5,288 nucleotides of DNA from Legionellaceae bacterium UBA2794. Its GTDB lineage: Bacteria; Pseudomonadota; Gammaproteobacteria; Legionellales; Legionellaceae. The position numbers and the translations under genes were made by a program. Of the stretch, positions 1 to 5,288 are shown piece by piece; the stretch's first letter is position 1, and every line of letters starts with the position of its first letter. The stretch is taken from the NCBI GenBank assembly GCA_002352055.1, contig DEHS01000067.1, forward strand, positions 1-5,288, in the 5' to 3' direction. Under the pieces are notes generated by a model, which saw only the letters and a list, made by a program, of their open reading frames with translations, was not told the origin of the DNA and did no database searches.

Positions 1-105
1 TCTTTGTTTTGTTGATCTTTGTTTTGTTGATCTTTGTTTTGTTGATCTTTGTTTTGTTGCTCTTTGTTTTGTTGATCTTTGTTCTGTTGATCTTTGTTTT
101 GTTGG
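1..105 (-). repeat. 15-bp coding tandem repeat (QQNKD minisatellite), truncated by window edge
   Basis: Seven contiguous 15-bp units are visible (plus-strand unit TCTTTGTTTTGTTGA, starting at 1, 16, 31, 46, 61, 76 and 91). Only three differences occur: A to C at 60 (Asp to Glu), T to C at 84 (silent, CAA to CAG) and A to G at 105 (junction codon, Ser). Read on the minus strand it encodes QQNKD repeats in the TPR protein. Because 15 is a multiple of 3, gain or loss of units keeps the frame. Near-identity at silent positions points to recent slippage or homogenisation. The full copy number is unknown because the array continues beyond position 1. Confidence 0.97.
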
Positions 106-488
106 CTTTGTTTCAGCAATTCCTCTACTAATTTACGGTTATATAGAGCATCCTGATTGGCAGGATTAATAGCTAATGCCTTATCATAGGCTGTTATTGC
201 TTGCTCATACTTCCCTAAATGAGCCAATGCATTACCTTGGTTATAAAAACCATTCTCTGTAGGTAACTGAGCAAACCCTTGAGCTGCCTTATCATATTTT
301 CCGGCTTTATATGCAGCCGCAGCAGCCCAATCAATTCGCTCAAACAATTGGGTTGCTGCAGAGAATTGCCCTTTATCCATTAAATTTTGCGCTTGTTGAT
401 CGGGAGTTTGCCATAAATCGGACCAGTTAAACGCTTTTGCGTGAATTGATATTATCATTGATATAAGAAAAATAAATCCACGAATCAT
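1..488 (-). CDS. Secreted TPR-repeat protein, BatC-like, 3' end missing (runs off left edge)
   Basis: This reading frame is not closed in the window: 162 codons are visible from the ATG at 488-486 and it continues past position 1. The start overlaps the stop of the preceding VWA gene as ATGA, a typical coupled junction. Residues 1-19 look like a signal peptide: Arg3, a hydrophobic stretch FIFLISMIISI, then A-K-A before Phe20. The segment after it (DLWQTPDQQAQNLMDKGQF, about 24-42) is typical of TPR proteins from this operon type. TPR-like helices follow at about 54-75 (YKAGKYDKAAQGF) and 79-109 (NGFYNQGNALAHLGKYEQAITAYDKALAINP). From residue 129 the chain becomes a QQNKD pentapeptide repeat. 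I infer a periplasmic scaffold that binds the VWA partners. Its C-terminal half is not visible, so a further domain or membrane anchor cannot be excluded. Confidence 0.9.
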   Translation of the reverse strand, partial: MIRGFIFLISMIISIHAKAFNWSDLWQTPDQQAQNLMDKGQFSAATQLFERIDWAAAAAYKAGKYDKAAQGFAQLPTENGFYNQGNALAHLGKYEQAITAYDKALAINPANQDALYNRKLVEELLKQSQQNKDQQNKDQQNKEQQNKDQQNKDQQNKDQQNK

Positions 489-1417
489 AGCGCAGCCCTC
501 TGGGACCAACCGCGACGAAAAAGCGGTAATACACACAATAATGCAGGGATTAAAAACCATCGTCCCTCATCTCGCCAAAGAGGTATTTCGTCAGTTTTAC
601 TTAAGGAGTAGGTTTTATTGTCGCTAAGGTTTATCCACTGATTTAAATCCCTAGAATCTGAAGTATAAGGAACTAGCGCACCATTTCCATATTGGGCAAA
701 TTGTTGAAAGCCAGGGTTTAGAGAGCTACTATCAGCAAGGAGTGGCATAATAGATGAAGAGATACCATCCTTAGCTAAGGACTTCACCATTTTAATTGCT
801 TCAGAAGATGGGGGGCTTGAAGTCAAAACCAATATCTGTCCTTCTTGGTACCCTGCCTGCTTCATTAATTGACGAGCCTCTTTTAAGGCACTATTTAAAT
901 TTTGCCCGCTAACAGGCATTACATCCGGGTTTATGCTGGATAATAGTGAGGCAATTGTTTGTCCATCATCGGTGAGGGGTGATACCACAAAAGGCTCTCC
1001 CGTATAAACAATCAATCCAAACTGTCCTATATCCTTGCGAGAAAATATATCGTGAAGCTTGAATTTAGCTCTGCTCAAACGATTTGGGGTCAGATCAGTC
1101 TGTAGCATATCCTCTGACATATCCAGAATCAAAACCCTGGGTTGAACCGGTTTATAAGTGGCTACAGGTAATTTATACCAACTGGGACCAGTTAAGCTTA
1201 ATATCATAAAAACGGAACCAAGGAGGACAAACAACCAGGTTACTATTTGACTACCCCCGGTTTTATTTTGCAATAAATGCTTTAAGAGATGCGGATCACA
1301 CACTGCAGACCATGCGTGCTCTTTTGGAGTTTGCCGCCACAAAAGCAGTGCTATTACCAGCAAAGGTATCAGGGCAATGAACCACCAGGGCCTTAGGAAA
1401 TGTAACTCAGAGATCAT
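485..1417 (-). CDS. batB: Second VWA-domain membrane protein (BatB-like) with degenerate MIDAS
   Basis: This 310-residue protein has two N-terminal membrane segments (about 11-27 and 57-75), a VWA domain (about 94-265) and a C-terminal membrane segment (about 286-300) ending in RRGWSQR. Basic residues lie in the loop after segment 1 and at the C-terminus, so the VWA domain is predicted to be periplasmic. The layout and the LTPNRLSRAK motif after the first metal-site loop are typical of BatB. The MIDAS is unusual: loop 1 is DMSEDM (99-104), with Asp103 where the second Ser belongs. Loop 2 has GQN (171-173), lacking the expected Thr. Loop 3 has TSS (199-201) instead of TDG. It may therefore bind partners without a normal divalent metal. 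The ATG is preceded by a GAGAGG-type ribosome binding site, and the gene overlaps the end of batA by 11 nt and the TPR gene by 4 nt. Confidence 0.93.
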   Translation of the reverse strand: MISELHFLRPWWFIALIPLLVIALLLWRQTPKEHAWSAVCDPHLLKHLLQNKTGGSQIVTWLFVLLGSVFMILSLTGPSWYKLPVATYKPVQPRVLILDMSEDMLQTDLTPNRLSRAKFKLHDIFSRKDIGQFGLIVYTGEPFVVSPLTDDGQTIASLLSSINPDVMPVSGQNLNSALKEARQLMKQAGYQEGQILVLTSSPPSSEAIKMVKSLAKDGISSSIMPLLADSSSLNPGFQQFAQYGNGALVPYTSDSRDLNQWINLSDNKTYSLSKTDEIPLWRDEGRWFLIPALLCVLPLFRRGWSQRAAL

Positions 1418-2435
1418 AATGAACCTCTCTTGACCTGTAACTGTTTTTCCAATGCGTGATTAAATCAGTTTTACTTAACATCCAAAAAATGGAACAAAGT
1501 AATGCCAAACCAACAAACCAGGGATAGTAATCTTTCTGTGGTCTGACCGTAGCTTGCTCCTGGTCCACTGTTTCGAGTTGATTAATCGTCTGATAAATCC
1601 TGTTTAATGATTCATTATCCGTAGCTCGGAAATAGTGACCTCCAGTCATTTCTGCCATCTTCTGTAACGTGGGTTCGTCTAAATCTGCTGTAGCCTGGTT
1701 AAAAAAATCAGAAGCCATTGCCCTGGGATCAACTTCTGAACCTAAACCGATGGTGTAAATTTTAATACCATCATCTTTTGCCAATTCAGCTGCCTTTAAG
1801 GGGGCAATTACTCCTGAAGTATTGGCGCCATCGGTTAATAATATAATCACACGCCCTTCCTGAGGAACATTCGCCAGACGTTTTACGGCGAGTCCCACTG
1901 CGTCTCCAATCGATGTGGTCTGTCCCGCTAAACCTGGGGTTGCATCTTCAAGTCGCATTAATACATTATGGCGATCATAGGTCAGGGGGGTTTGCAAATA
2001 GGCGCGGGTACCAAATAAAATCAGCCCGATTTTATCCCCCATCCTTTCTTCAACAAATTGCTCAGCAGCCTTTTTTACCACCGTCAAACGACTCACGGGT
2101 TGTCCATGCAGGAGCATGTCATTAAGCTCCATACTTCCTGATAGATCAAGCACCATCATGATATTATATCCAGCTCGATTAACTGGTTGTGGTTCGCCGA
2201 CCCAACGGGGTCCTGCCAGAGCAACGATTAATAGAAACCAGATTAACCCTGGAATAATTATTAATGATTGACGGGAAATGGAACGTTTTTCCTGTGCTAA
2301 CACCCCCACCATCGCATTAAAAAAGGGTACTTTTAATGCAGCAGGCAATTTCATTTCTGCTTGCGGTATGAGAAACCAAACCAGAATCGGAAGAGGCAGT
2401 AGCATCAAAACCCAGGGAGTCGCTAATTCGAACAT
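1407..2435 (-). CDS. batA: First VWA-domain membrane protein (BatA-like) with intact MIDAS
   Basis: This 342-residue protein has membrane segments at about 7-23, 57-74 and 304-320 and a full VWA domain at about 90-285. The MIDAS is complete: DLSGSM (97-102, DxSxS), the TTSIGDA loop (Thr173/Thr174) and TDG (201-203). It should therefore bind a divalent metal and a ligand carboxylate as canonical VWA domains do. Basic loops (KRSISR after segment 1, and the tail after segment 3) place the VWA domain in the periplasm by the positive-inside rule. Length and layout match BatA proteins encoded beside MoxR ATPases. The ATG at 2435 has AGAGGA seven nt upstream, inside the end of the DUF4381 gene, which it overlaps by 13 nt. 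The family is associated with stress tolerance and envelope functions in several bacteria, but the molecular substrate is not established. Confidence 0.95.
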   Translation of the reverse strand: MFELATPWVLMLLPLPILVWFLIPQAEMKLPAALKVPFFNAMVGVLAQEKRSISRQSLIIIPGLIWFLLIVALAGPRWVGEPQPVNRAGYNIMMVLDLSGSMELNDMLLHGQPVSRLTVVKKAAEQFVEERMGDKIGLILFGTRAYLQTPLTYDRHNVLMRLEDATPGLAGQTTSIGDAVGLAVKRLANVPQEGRVIILLTDGANTSGVIAPLKAAELAKDDGIKIYTIGLGSEVDPRAMASDFFNQATADLDEPTLQKMAEMTGGHYFRATDNESLNRIYQTINQLETVDQEQATVRPQKDYYPWFVGLALLCSIFWMLSKTDLITHWKNSYRSREVHYDL

Positions 2436-2908
2436 GGCGTATTCCTCTGTTTAATCCACTGAGCCGCTTTTACAATCAGGGGAGTTAAATCCAATGTCGC
2501 TGTACTTTTAAATGGAACCTCCAGTAACATCAATTTGACCGGATTAAAGTCAATACCTTTACTGGTATTATTCAAAAATTCTATCCAGGACTCCCCATGC
2601 AAACTCGCAACCTCACTTCTGGGAAAGTAAACCAGAGCCACCTGTTTTAATAATTCAGAAATACGCGAGCTCATCAGTTGCGCGTTTTTATCTTGCTCAT
2701 ATTGCACTTTATAGGAATCCAGTAATTGCAAAGCCTGTTTTTTTGCACGGGCATTTTTATGCTGTCTTTGAATAAAATAAGTAAGCCCCAAAATACCCAA
2801 AAGCAGCAGTATAATTAATCCATACCATCCTGGCGCTATAGGCCAGAAGCCTACAGGCTCAGGCAAATGAATATCTTTTAATTGCATTAAAGGATCTGCT
2901 TTAGCCAC
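2423..2908 (-). CDS. DUF4381 family single-pass membrane protein
   Basis: This 161-residue protein carries the family hallmark near its N-terminus, LKDIHLPEPVGFWPIAPGWYG (10-30), directly followed by one membrane helix (about 29-46). A basic stretch after the helix (QRQHKNARAKK) predicts that the C-terminal domain is cytoplasmic. That domain holds a second conserved block, YFPRSEVASLHGESWIEFL (94-112). DUF4381 genes normally sit between DUF58 and VWA genes in MoxR operons, as here. The biochemical role is unknown; a link between the cytoplasmic MoxR/DUF58 pair and the membrane VWA proteins is my inference. The start is GTG at 2908, supported by GGAGG just upstream and by the 8-nt overlap with the DUF58 gene. 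The ATG seven codons later lacks a comparable ribosome binding site. Confidence 0.92.
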   Translation of the reverse strand: MAKADPLMQLKDIHLPEPVGFWPIAPGWYGLIILLLLGILGLTYFIQRQHKNARAKKQALQLLDSYKVQYEQDKNAQLMSSRISELLKQVALVYFPRSEVASLHGESWIEFLNNTSKGIDFNPVKLMLLEVPFKSTATLDLTPLIVKAAQWIKQRNTPCSN

Positions 2909-3812
2909 GAGTCCTCCGCGGAAAAGTCCTGCGCACTAACTGCGGCAGGGGAGTTTCTGAGGTAACTTGCACGTATTGAATGTGTAACCGTTTAAATTGC
3001 GCTTGCAATTCCTCCATACGCTGTTGGCAATAAAGCTCGTAAGCCTTGCTCACTGAAGTTTGCGAGGTATCAAGAATCAATTCCTCTTGCCCATTGGTTA
3101 TTGCATAGTGTTGTGGTTGAGGAGGCGCAAGCTCAATACGATCACATATATGATAAGCCAGGATGTCATTATGCCCTCTTAGCCTGCTTAACAATTTGAA
3201 GCATTCGTCATCCATGGTATAAAAATCGCTAATTAAAACCAGAATACTTCCAGGTCTGACTACCCGATGCAGGCGTATCAACGCGTCACTTAAGCGTCTG
3301 GCAGGGGCATCGGATTGTTCTTTAAAATCAGCAGTATAGTTGCTTAAGGTTGCTAATAAAGACACTACTCCTGAATCACGACCTTTAGGTATCAGCTCGC
3401 TATGTTTGGTAGCTGAAAAAAAGAAGCCACCAATCCGATCGCCCTGTTTCATAACCGTCCAGGCAATAATGGACGCTAATCGAGCCGCGACTACTGATTT
3501 AAACGCAATTCGGGTTCCAAAAAACATCGATGGATTAAAATCACCCAGAATCACCACTGGCTTTTCACGTTCTTCCTGGTAAATTTTCACATGAGGTCTG
3601 CCGGTTCGTGCAGTCACTCGCCATTCCATATGGCGAATCTCATCACCTGCCTGGTAATTTCGCACTTCTGAAAAATCCATGCCTCTGCCACGAAATTTGG
3701 ATAAGTGCGCCCCCGGACGTAACGCTCTGCCCTCAGGTTGATAATGAACTGACTGAGCAAAACGTCTTAAGTCTATTAATTCATTTAATGTAGCAACGAC
3801 TCCATCAACCAT
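2901..3812 (-). CDS. DUF58 domain protein, MoxR partner
   Basis: This 303-residue protein has no membrane segment and is presumably cytoplasmic. The DUF58 signature is clear at about 41-70: RGRGMDFSEVRNYQAGDEIR, then an MEWRVTARTGRP block. It is followed by a VWA-like core whose first strand ends in DFNPSM (91-96), a DxNxS variant of the MIDAS loop, and a later strand LVLISDF (191-197) in the place of loop 3. DUF58 proteins are almost always encoded next to MoxR ATPases. By analogy with RavA-ViaA and CbbQ-CbbO, where a MoxR-type ATPase works with a VWA protein, this is the likeliest direct cytoplasmic partner of the ATPase. It starts 8 nt after the moxR stop, with AGAGG overlapping that stop codon and 5 nt before the ATG. 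The C-terminus is basic (RRTFPRRTRG). Confidence 0.94.
   Translation of the reverse strand: MVDGVVATLNELIDLRRFAQSVHYQPEGRALRPGAHLSKFRGRGMDFSEVRNYQAGDEIRHMEWRVTARTGRPHVKIYQEEREKPVVILGDFNPSMFFGTRIAFKSVVAARLASIIAWTVMKQGDRIGGFFFSATKHSELIPKGRDSGVVSLLATLSNYTADFKEQSDAPARRLSDALIRLHRVVRPGSILVLISDFYTMDDECFKLLSRLRGHNDILAYHICDRIELAPPQPQHYAITNGQEELILDTSQTSVSKAYELYCQQRMEELQAQFKRLHIQYVQVTSETPLPQLVRRTFPRRTRG
2913..2917 (-). promoter_or_regulatory. Ribosome binding site deciding the GTG start of the DUF4381 gene
   Basis: On the minus strand GGAGG lies 4 nt before GTG (2908-2906). The spacing is short but the match to the anti-Shine-Dalgarno sequence is strong. The site is inside the last codons of the DUF58 gene, so ribosomes ending there could reinitiate. 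No such motif precedes the downstream in-frame ATG. Confidence 0.7.
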
Positions 3813-3820
3813 AACAACCT

Positions 3821-4816
3821 CTAGGGAATTGCAACCAATCGCAGCAATGAGTCTATAAAGTCATCACTACTCACCCCTTCGGCTTCCGCTTCAAAACTTA
3901 ATAAAATGCGATGCCGTAACACATCATGAATGATTTCATGAATATCCTCAGGGGTAACATAATCCCGACCAGCGAGCCATGCATGTGCTTTCGAACAGCG
4001 GTCCAGAGCAATGGTAGCGCGAGGGCTTGCACCAAAGCGTAACCATCGGCCTAATTCCTCGCTGTAGACTCCAGGATTACGAGTGCCAATTACCAATTGC
4101 ACAATGTAGTTTACTAAAGCCTCACTGGTATGGACATTTAAAACGTGCTTGCGCGCTTCAAATAAGGTTTTTTGCGACAACTGCGGCACTTTTATGCCTT
4201 TTGTTGCCGAAGTACCCAATGCTTCATTTCGCGCCAGGGTCAATATATCGTGCTCGACTCGTGCATCGGGATATCCAATTTTGACATACATTAAAAAGCG
4301 GTCTAATTGCGCTTCGGGTAAGGGGTAGGTCCCTTCTTGCTCAATTGGATTTTGAGTCGCCATAACCAGGAACAATTCAGGTAAGGGGTAGGTTTTACCA
4401 CCAATAGTAATTTGTCGTTCAGCCATCGCTTCAAGTAAGGCCGATTGAACTTTTGCGGGTGCGCGATTAATTTCATCCGCTAAAATCAGGTGATGGAATA
4501 AAGGGCCGGGTTGAAAGACAAAAGAACCATCTTGCGGATGATATATGTCTGTCCCGGTTAAATCACCAGGGAGGAGATCGGGAGTAAATTGAATGCGATG
4601 AAAATCACCCTCAACGCCATCAGCCAACTCTTTAACCGCTCGGGTCTTTGCCAGGCCAGGCGCTCCTTCTACCAGCAGATGCCCGTCAGCCAGCAATGCT
4701 ATTAATAACTTTGAGATTAACCCTTTTTGTCCTAAAATCCGCGAATTAAGATAATCACTAAGTTGTAGCAATTGCCGTTGCACCGAGTCGACGACTTTCT
4801 CGTTTAATTGCTCCAT
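3821..4816 (-). CDS. moxR: MoxR family AAA+ ATPase
   Basis: This 331-residue protein has the usual MoxR length. Visible ATPase motifs, in order, are Walker A GAPGLAKT (51-58), the MoxR-typical FTPDLLPGDLTGT (77-89), Walker B LILADEIN (110-117), sensor 1 ATQNP (153-157), the LPEAQLDRF segment carrying the likely arginine finger Arg173, and sensor 2 GASPR (262-266) in the lid domain. All key residues are present, so it should be an active ATPase. MoxR proteins form hexamers and act as chaperone-like remodellers of VWA-containing partners; the downstream DUF58 and VWA genes supply candidates. It is cytoplasmic, with no signal or membrane segment. It is the first gene of the operon. The ATG has AGAGGA (4825-4830) 8 nt upstream. 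Related operons have been tied to stress resistance and envelope integrity in other bacteria (from memory); the substrate here is unknown. Confidence 0.97.
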   Translation of the reverse strand: MEQLNEKVVDSVQRQLLQLSDYLNSRILGQKGLISKLLIALLADGHLLVEGAPGLAKTRAVKELADGVEGDFHRIQFTPDLLPGDLTGTDIYHPQDGSFVFQPGPLFHHLILADEINRAPAKVQSALLEAMAERQITIGGKTYPLPELFLVMATQNPIEQEGTYPLPEAQLDRFLMYVKIGYPDARVEHDILTLARNEALGTSATKGIKVPQLSQKTLFEARKHVLNVHTSEALVNYIVQLVIGTRNPGVYSEELGRWLRFGASPRATIALDRCSKAHAWLAGRDYVTPEDIHEIIHDVLRHRILLSFEAEAEGVSSDDFIDSLLRLVAIP

Positions 4817-4824
4817 TCGCTAAA

Positions 4825-4830
4825 TCCTCT
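4825..4830 (-). promoter_or_regulatory. Ribosome binding site of moxR
   Basis: AGAGGA on the minus strand, 8 nt before the ATG at 4816, fixes the start of the first gene of the operon. No better-placed alternative start is visible nearby. Confidence 0.7.
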
Positions 4831-4841
4831 AAAAAAATCTT

Positions 4842-4870
4842 ATCCTAACGTGAATTAGATGTTATGCCAA
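4842..4870 (-). promoter_or_regulatory. Candidate sigma-70 promoter for the moxR operon
   Basis: On the minus strand TTGGCA (4865-4870, one mismatch to TTGACA) is separated by exactly 17 bp from TAGGAT (4842-4847, two mismatches to TATAAT). Transcription would begin near 4835, giving a leader of about 18 nt that still includes the AGAGGA ribosome binding site of moxR. A weaker alternative lies upstream: TTGAAA (4902-4907) and TATAAA (4877-4882) with a 19-bp spacer. No operator palindrome is evident between them. This is read by eye only. Confidence 0.5.
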
Positions 4871-4939
4871 GTGGGTTTTATATGGGGATATTGAGAGGGA
4901 TTTTCAATGGGTTTGACTTAAAACCACCCTCATCCCCAA

Positions 4940-4965
4940 CCCTTCTCCCACACGTGGGAGAAGGG
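4940..4965. repeat. Perfect 12-bp inverted repeat (hairpin 1)
   Basis: CCCTTCTCCCAC (4940-4951) and GTGGGAGAAGGG (4954-4965) are exact inverted copies separated by 2 bp. It is the first palindrome of the array, about 120 bp upstream of the moxR start. In RNA the central bases would open into a small loop. It is not followed by a T-run on either strand, so it is not a standard terminator. Confidence 0.9.
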
Positions 4966-5031
4966 AGCTGTCTTTTGCCAGTTAATGTCTCCATCTTTGA
5001 ATTATAACCTCATAACCCAATCAAGACGGCT

Positions 5032-5059
5032 CCCTTCTTCCAAACGTGTGGGAGAAGGG
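5032..5059. repeat. Degenerate copy of the palindrome (hairpin 2)
   Basis: CCCTTCTTCC (5032-5041) pairs with GGGAGAAGGG (5050-5059) with one T-for-C change (a wobble in RNA), and the centre is enlarged to 8 bases. It corresponds to the perfect palindromes at 4940 and 5153 and marks unit 1 of the array. Confidence 0.85.
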
Positions 5060-5152
5060 TTGGAGATGAGGGCTTTTTTATTAACGGGAGCTTTCTTTGC
5101 CAATAATGTCTCAATCTTTGAATTATAACCTCATAACTCAATCAAGAACGCT

Positions 5153-5178
5153 CCCTTCTCCCACACGTGGGAGAAGGG
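5153..5178. repeat. Perfect 12-bp inverted repeat (hairpin 3)
   Basis: This is an exact copy of the 26-bp palindrome at 4940-4965, placed in unit 2 of the array. A further copy begins at 5276 and is cut off by the window end after CCCTTCTCCCACA. Confidence 0.9.
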
Positions 5179-5288
5179 TTGGGGATGAGGGCTTTCTTAT
5201 TAGAAAAGGAGCTGTCTTTTGCCAGTTGATGTCTCCATCTTTGAATTATAACTTCATAACCCAACCAAGACCGCTCCCTTCTCCCACA

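Larger units (their letters stand above)
4927..5072. mobile_element. Possible MITE-like element, 146 bp, with 23-bp terminal inverted repeats
   Basis: The 23 bases at 4927-4949 (starting CCCTCATCCCC) and those at 5050-5072 (ending GGAGATGAGGG) are inverted copies with a single mismatch. Between them lies the repeat core with no coding capacity. Terminal inverted repeats, small size and lack of a transposase fit a non-autonomous element. I see no convincing target-site duplication in the flanks, so a folded REP-like (BIME-type) unit is an equally good description. Confidence 0.5.
4927..5288. repeat. Intergenic tandem array of ~122-bp palindromic units (at least three, last truncated)
   Basis: This 362-bp stretch has no credible gene. 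It holds units beginning at AGCT at 4966, 5089 and 5210, so the period is 123 then 121 bp; the third unit is cut by the window edge. Each unit has three parts: a 60-70 bp core, in which a block near ATCTTTGAATTATAAC recurs at 4993, 5114 and 5237; a GC-rich palindrome with arms CCCTTCTCCCAC and GTGGGAGAAGGG; and an AT-rich linker after GATGAGGG (5073-5085 and 5192-5207). The array is preceded by a half-element in opposite orientation (from 4927). It resembles REP/MITE-like dispersed repeats containing GAGAAGGGTTGGGGATGAGGG-type ends, which I recall from various bacterial genomes. No transposase is present. Confidence 0.93.

Noticed and set aside
4027..4040. Possible frameshifts or pseudogenes in the operon.
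   Set aside because: All five complete genes keep full-length frames with conserved motifs at the expected spacing, so there is no sign of decay.
1913..4284. Several open frames of 60-85 codons on the plus strand opposite the VWA, DUF58 and moxR genes.
   Set aside because: They lie antisense to strongly supported genes, show no recognisable domain, and are expected by chance.
4317..4393. A 14-bp direct repeat (GGTAAGGGGTAGGT at 4317 and 4380) inside moxR, encoding TYPLPE twice.
   Set aside because: Both fall in normal positions of the MoxR fold (before sensor 1 and in the conserved GTYPLPEAQLDRF segment), so shared peptide and codon choice explain it.
5032..5079. GC-rich hairpin followed by a T-run as a rho-independent terminator.
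   Set aside because: The T-run (from 5074) is about 14 nt beyond the stem rather than adjacent, and no plus-strand gene ends here.
4927..5288. Repeat array considered as a CRISPR.
   Set aside because: The repeated part is the whole ~122-bp unit, with no short repeat alternating with unique spacers, and no cas genes are visible.

Overview
The window holds most of one minus-strand operon plus its upstream intergenic region. The operon is a MoxR ATPase / von Willebrand factor A (VWA) cluster of the Bat ("Bacteroides aerotolerance") type, in the gammaproteobacterial gene order. Reading leftwards from 4816 the genes are: MoxR AAA+ ATPase, DUF58 protein, DUF4381 membrane protein, a first VWA protein (BatA-like), a second VWA protein (BatB-like), and a secreted TPR protein (BatC-like) that runs off the left edge. 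No gap between genes exceeds 8 nt and the last four junctions overlap, so this should be a single, translationally coupled transcript. A BatD-like gene would be the usual next member, but it lies outside the window if present.

The moderately AT-rich composition, the gene order and the protein style suggest a gammaproteobacterium, possibly Legionella or a relative. That is an impression from the proteins, not a proven identification.

How the parts fit, by inference from membrane segments and the positive-inside rule: MoxR, DUF58 and the C-terminal part of DUF4381 lie on the cytoplasmic side. The VWA domains of both Bat proteins, and the TPR protein with its signal peptide, face the periplasm. 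The operon would then encode an ATP-driven chaperone or assembly machine spanning the inner membrane. The first VWA protein has an intact metal-binding MIDAS site, while the second has lost most of it.

Two repeat systems stand out. At the left edge, a nearly perfect 15-bp tandem repeat (seven units visible, continuing out of the window) encodes a QQNKD pentapeptide tail after the TPR domain. At the right, 4927-5288 contains no gene. It holds a tandem array of about 122-bp units built from nested inverted repeats (three units, the last cut by the window edge), with a promoter-bearing spacer between it and moxR.
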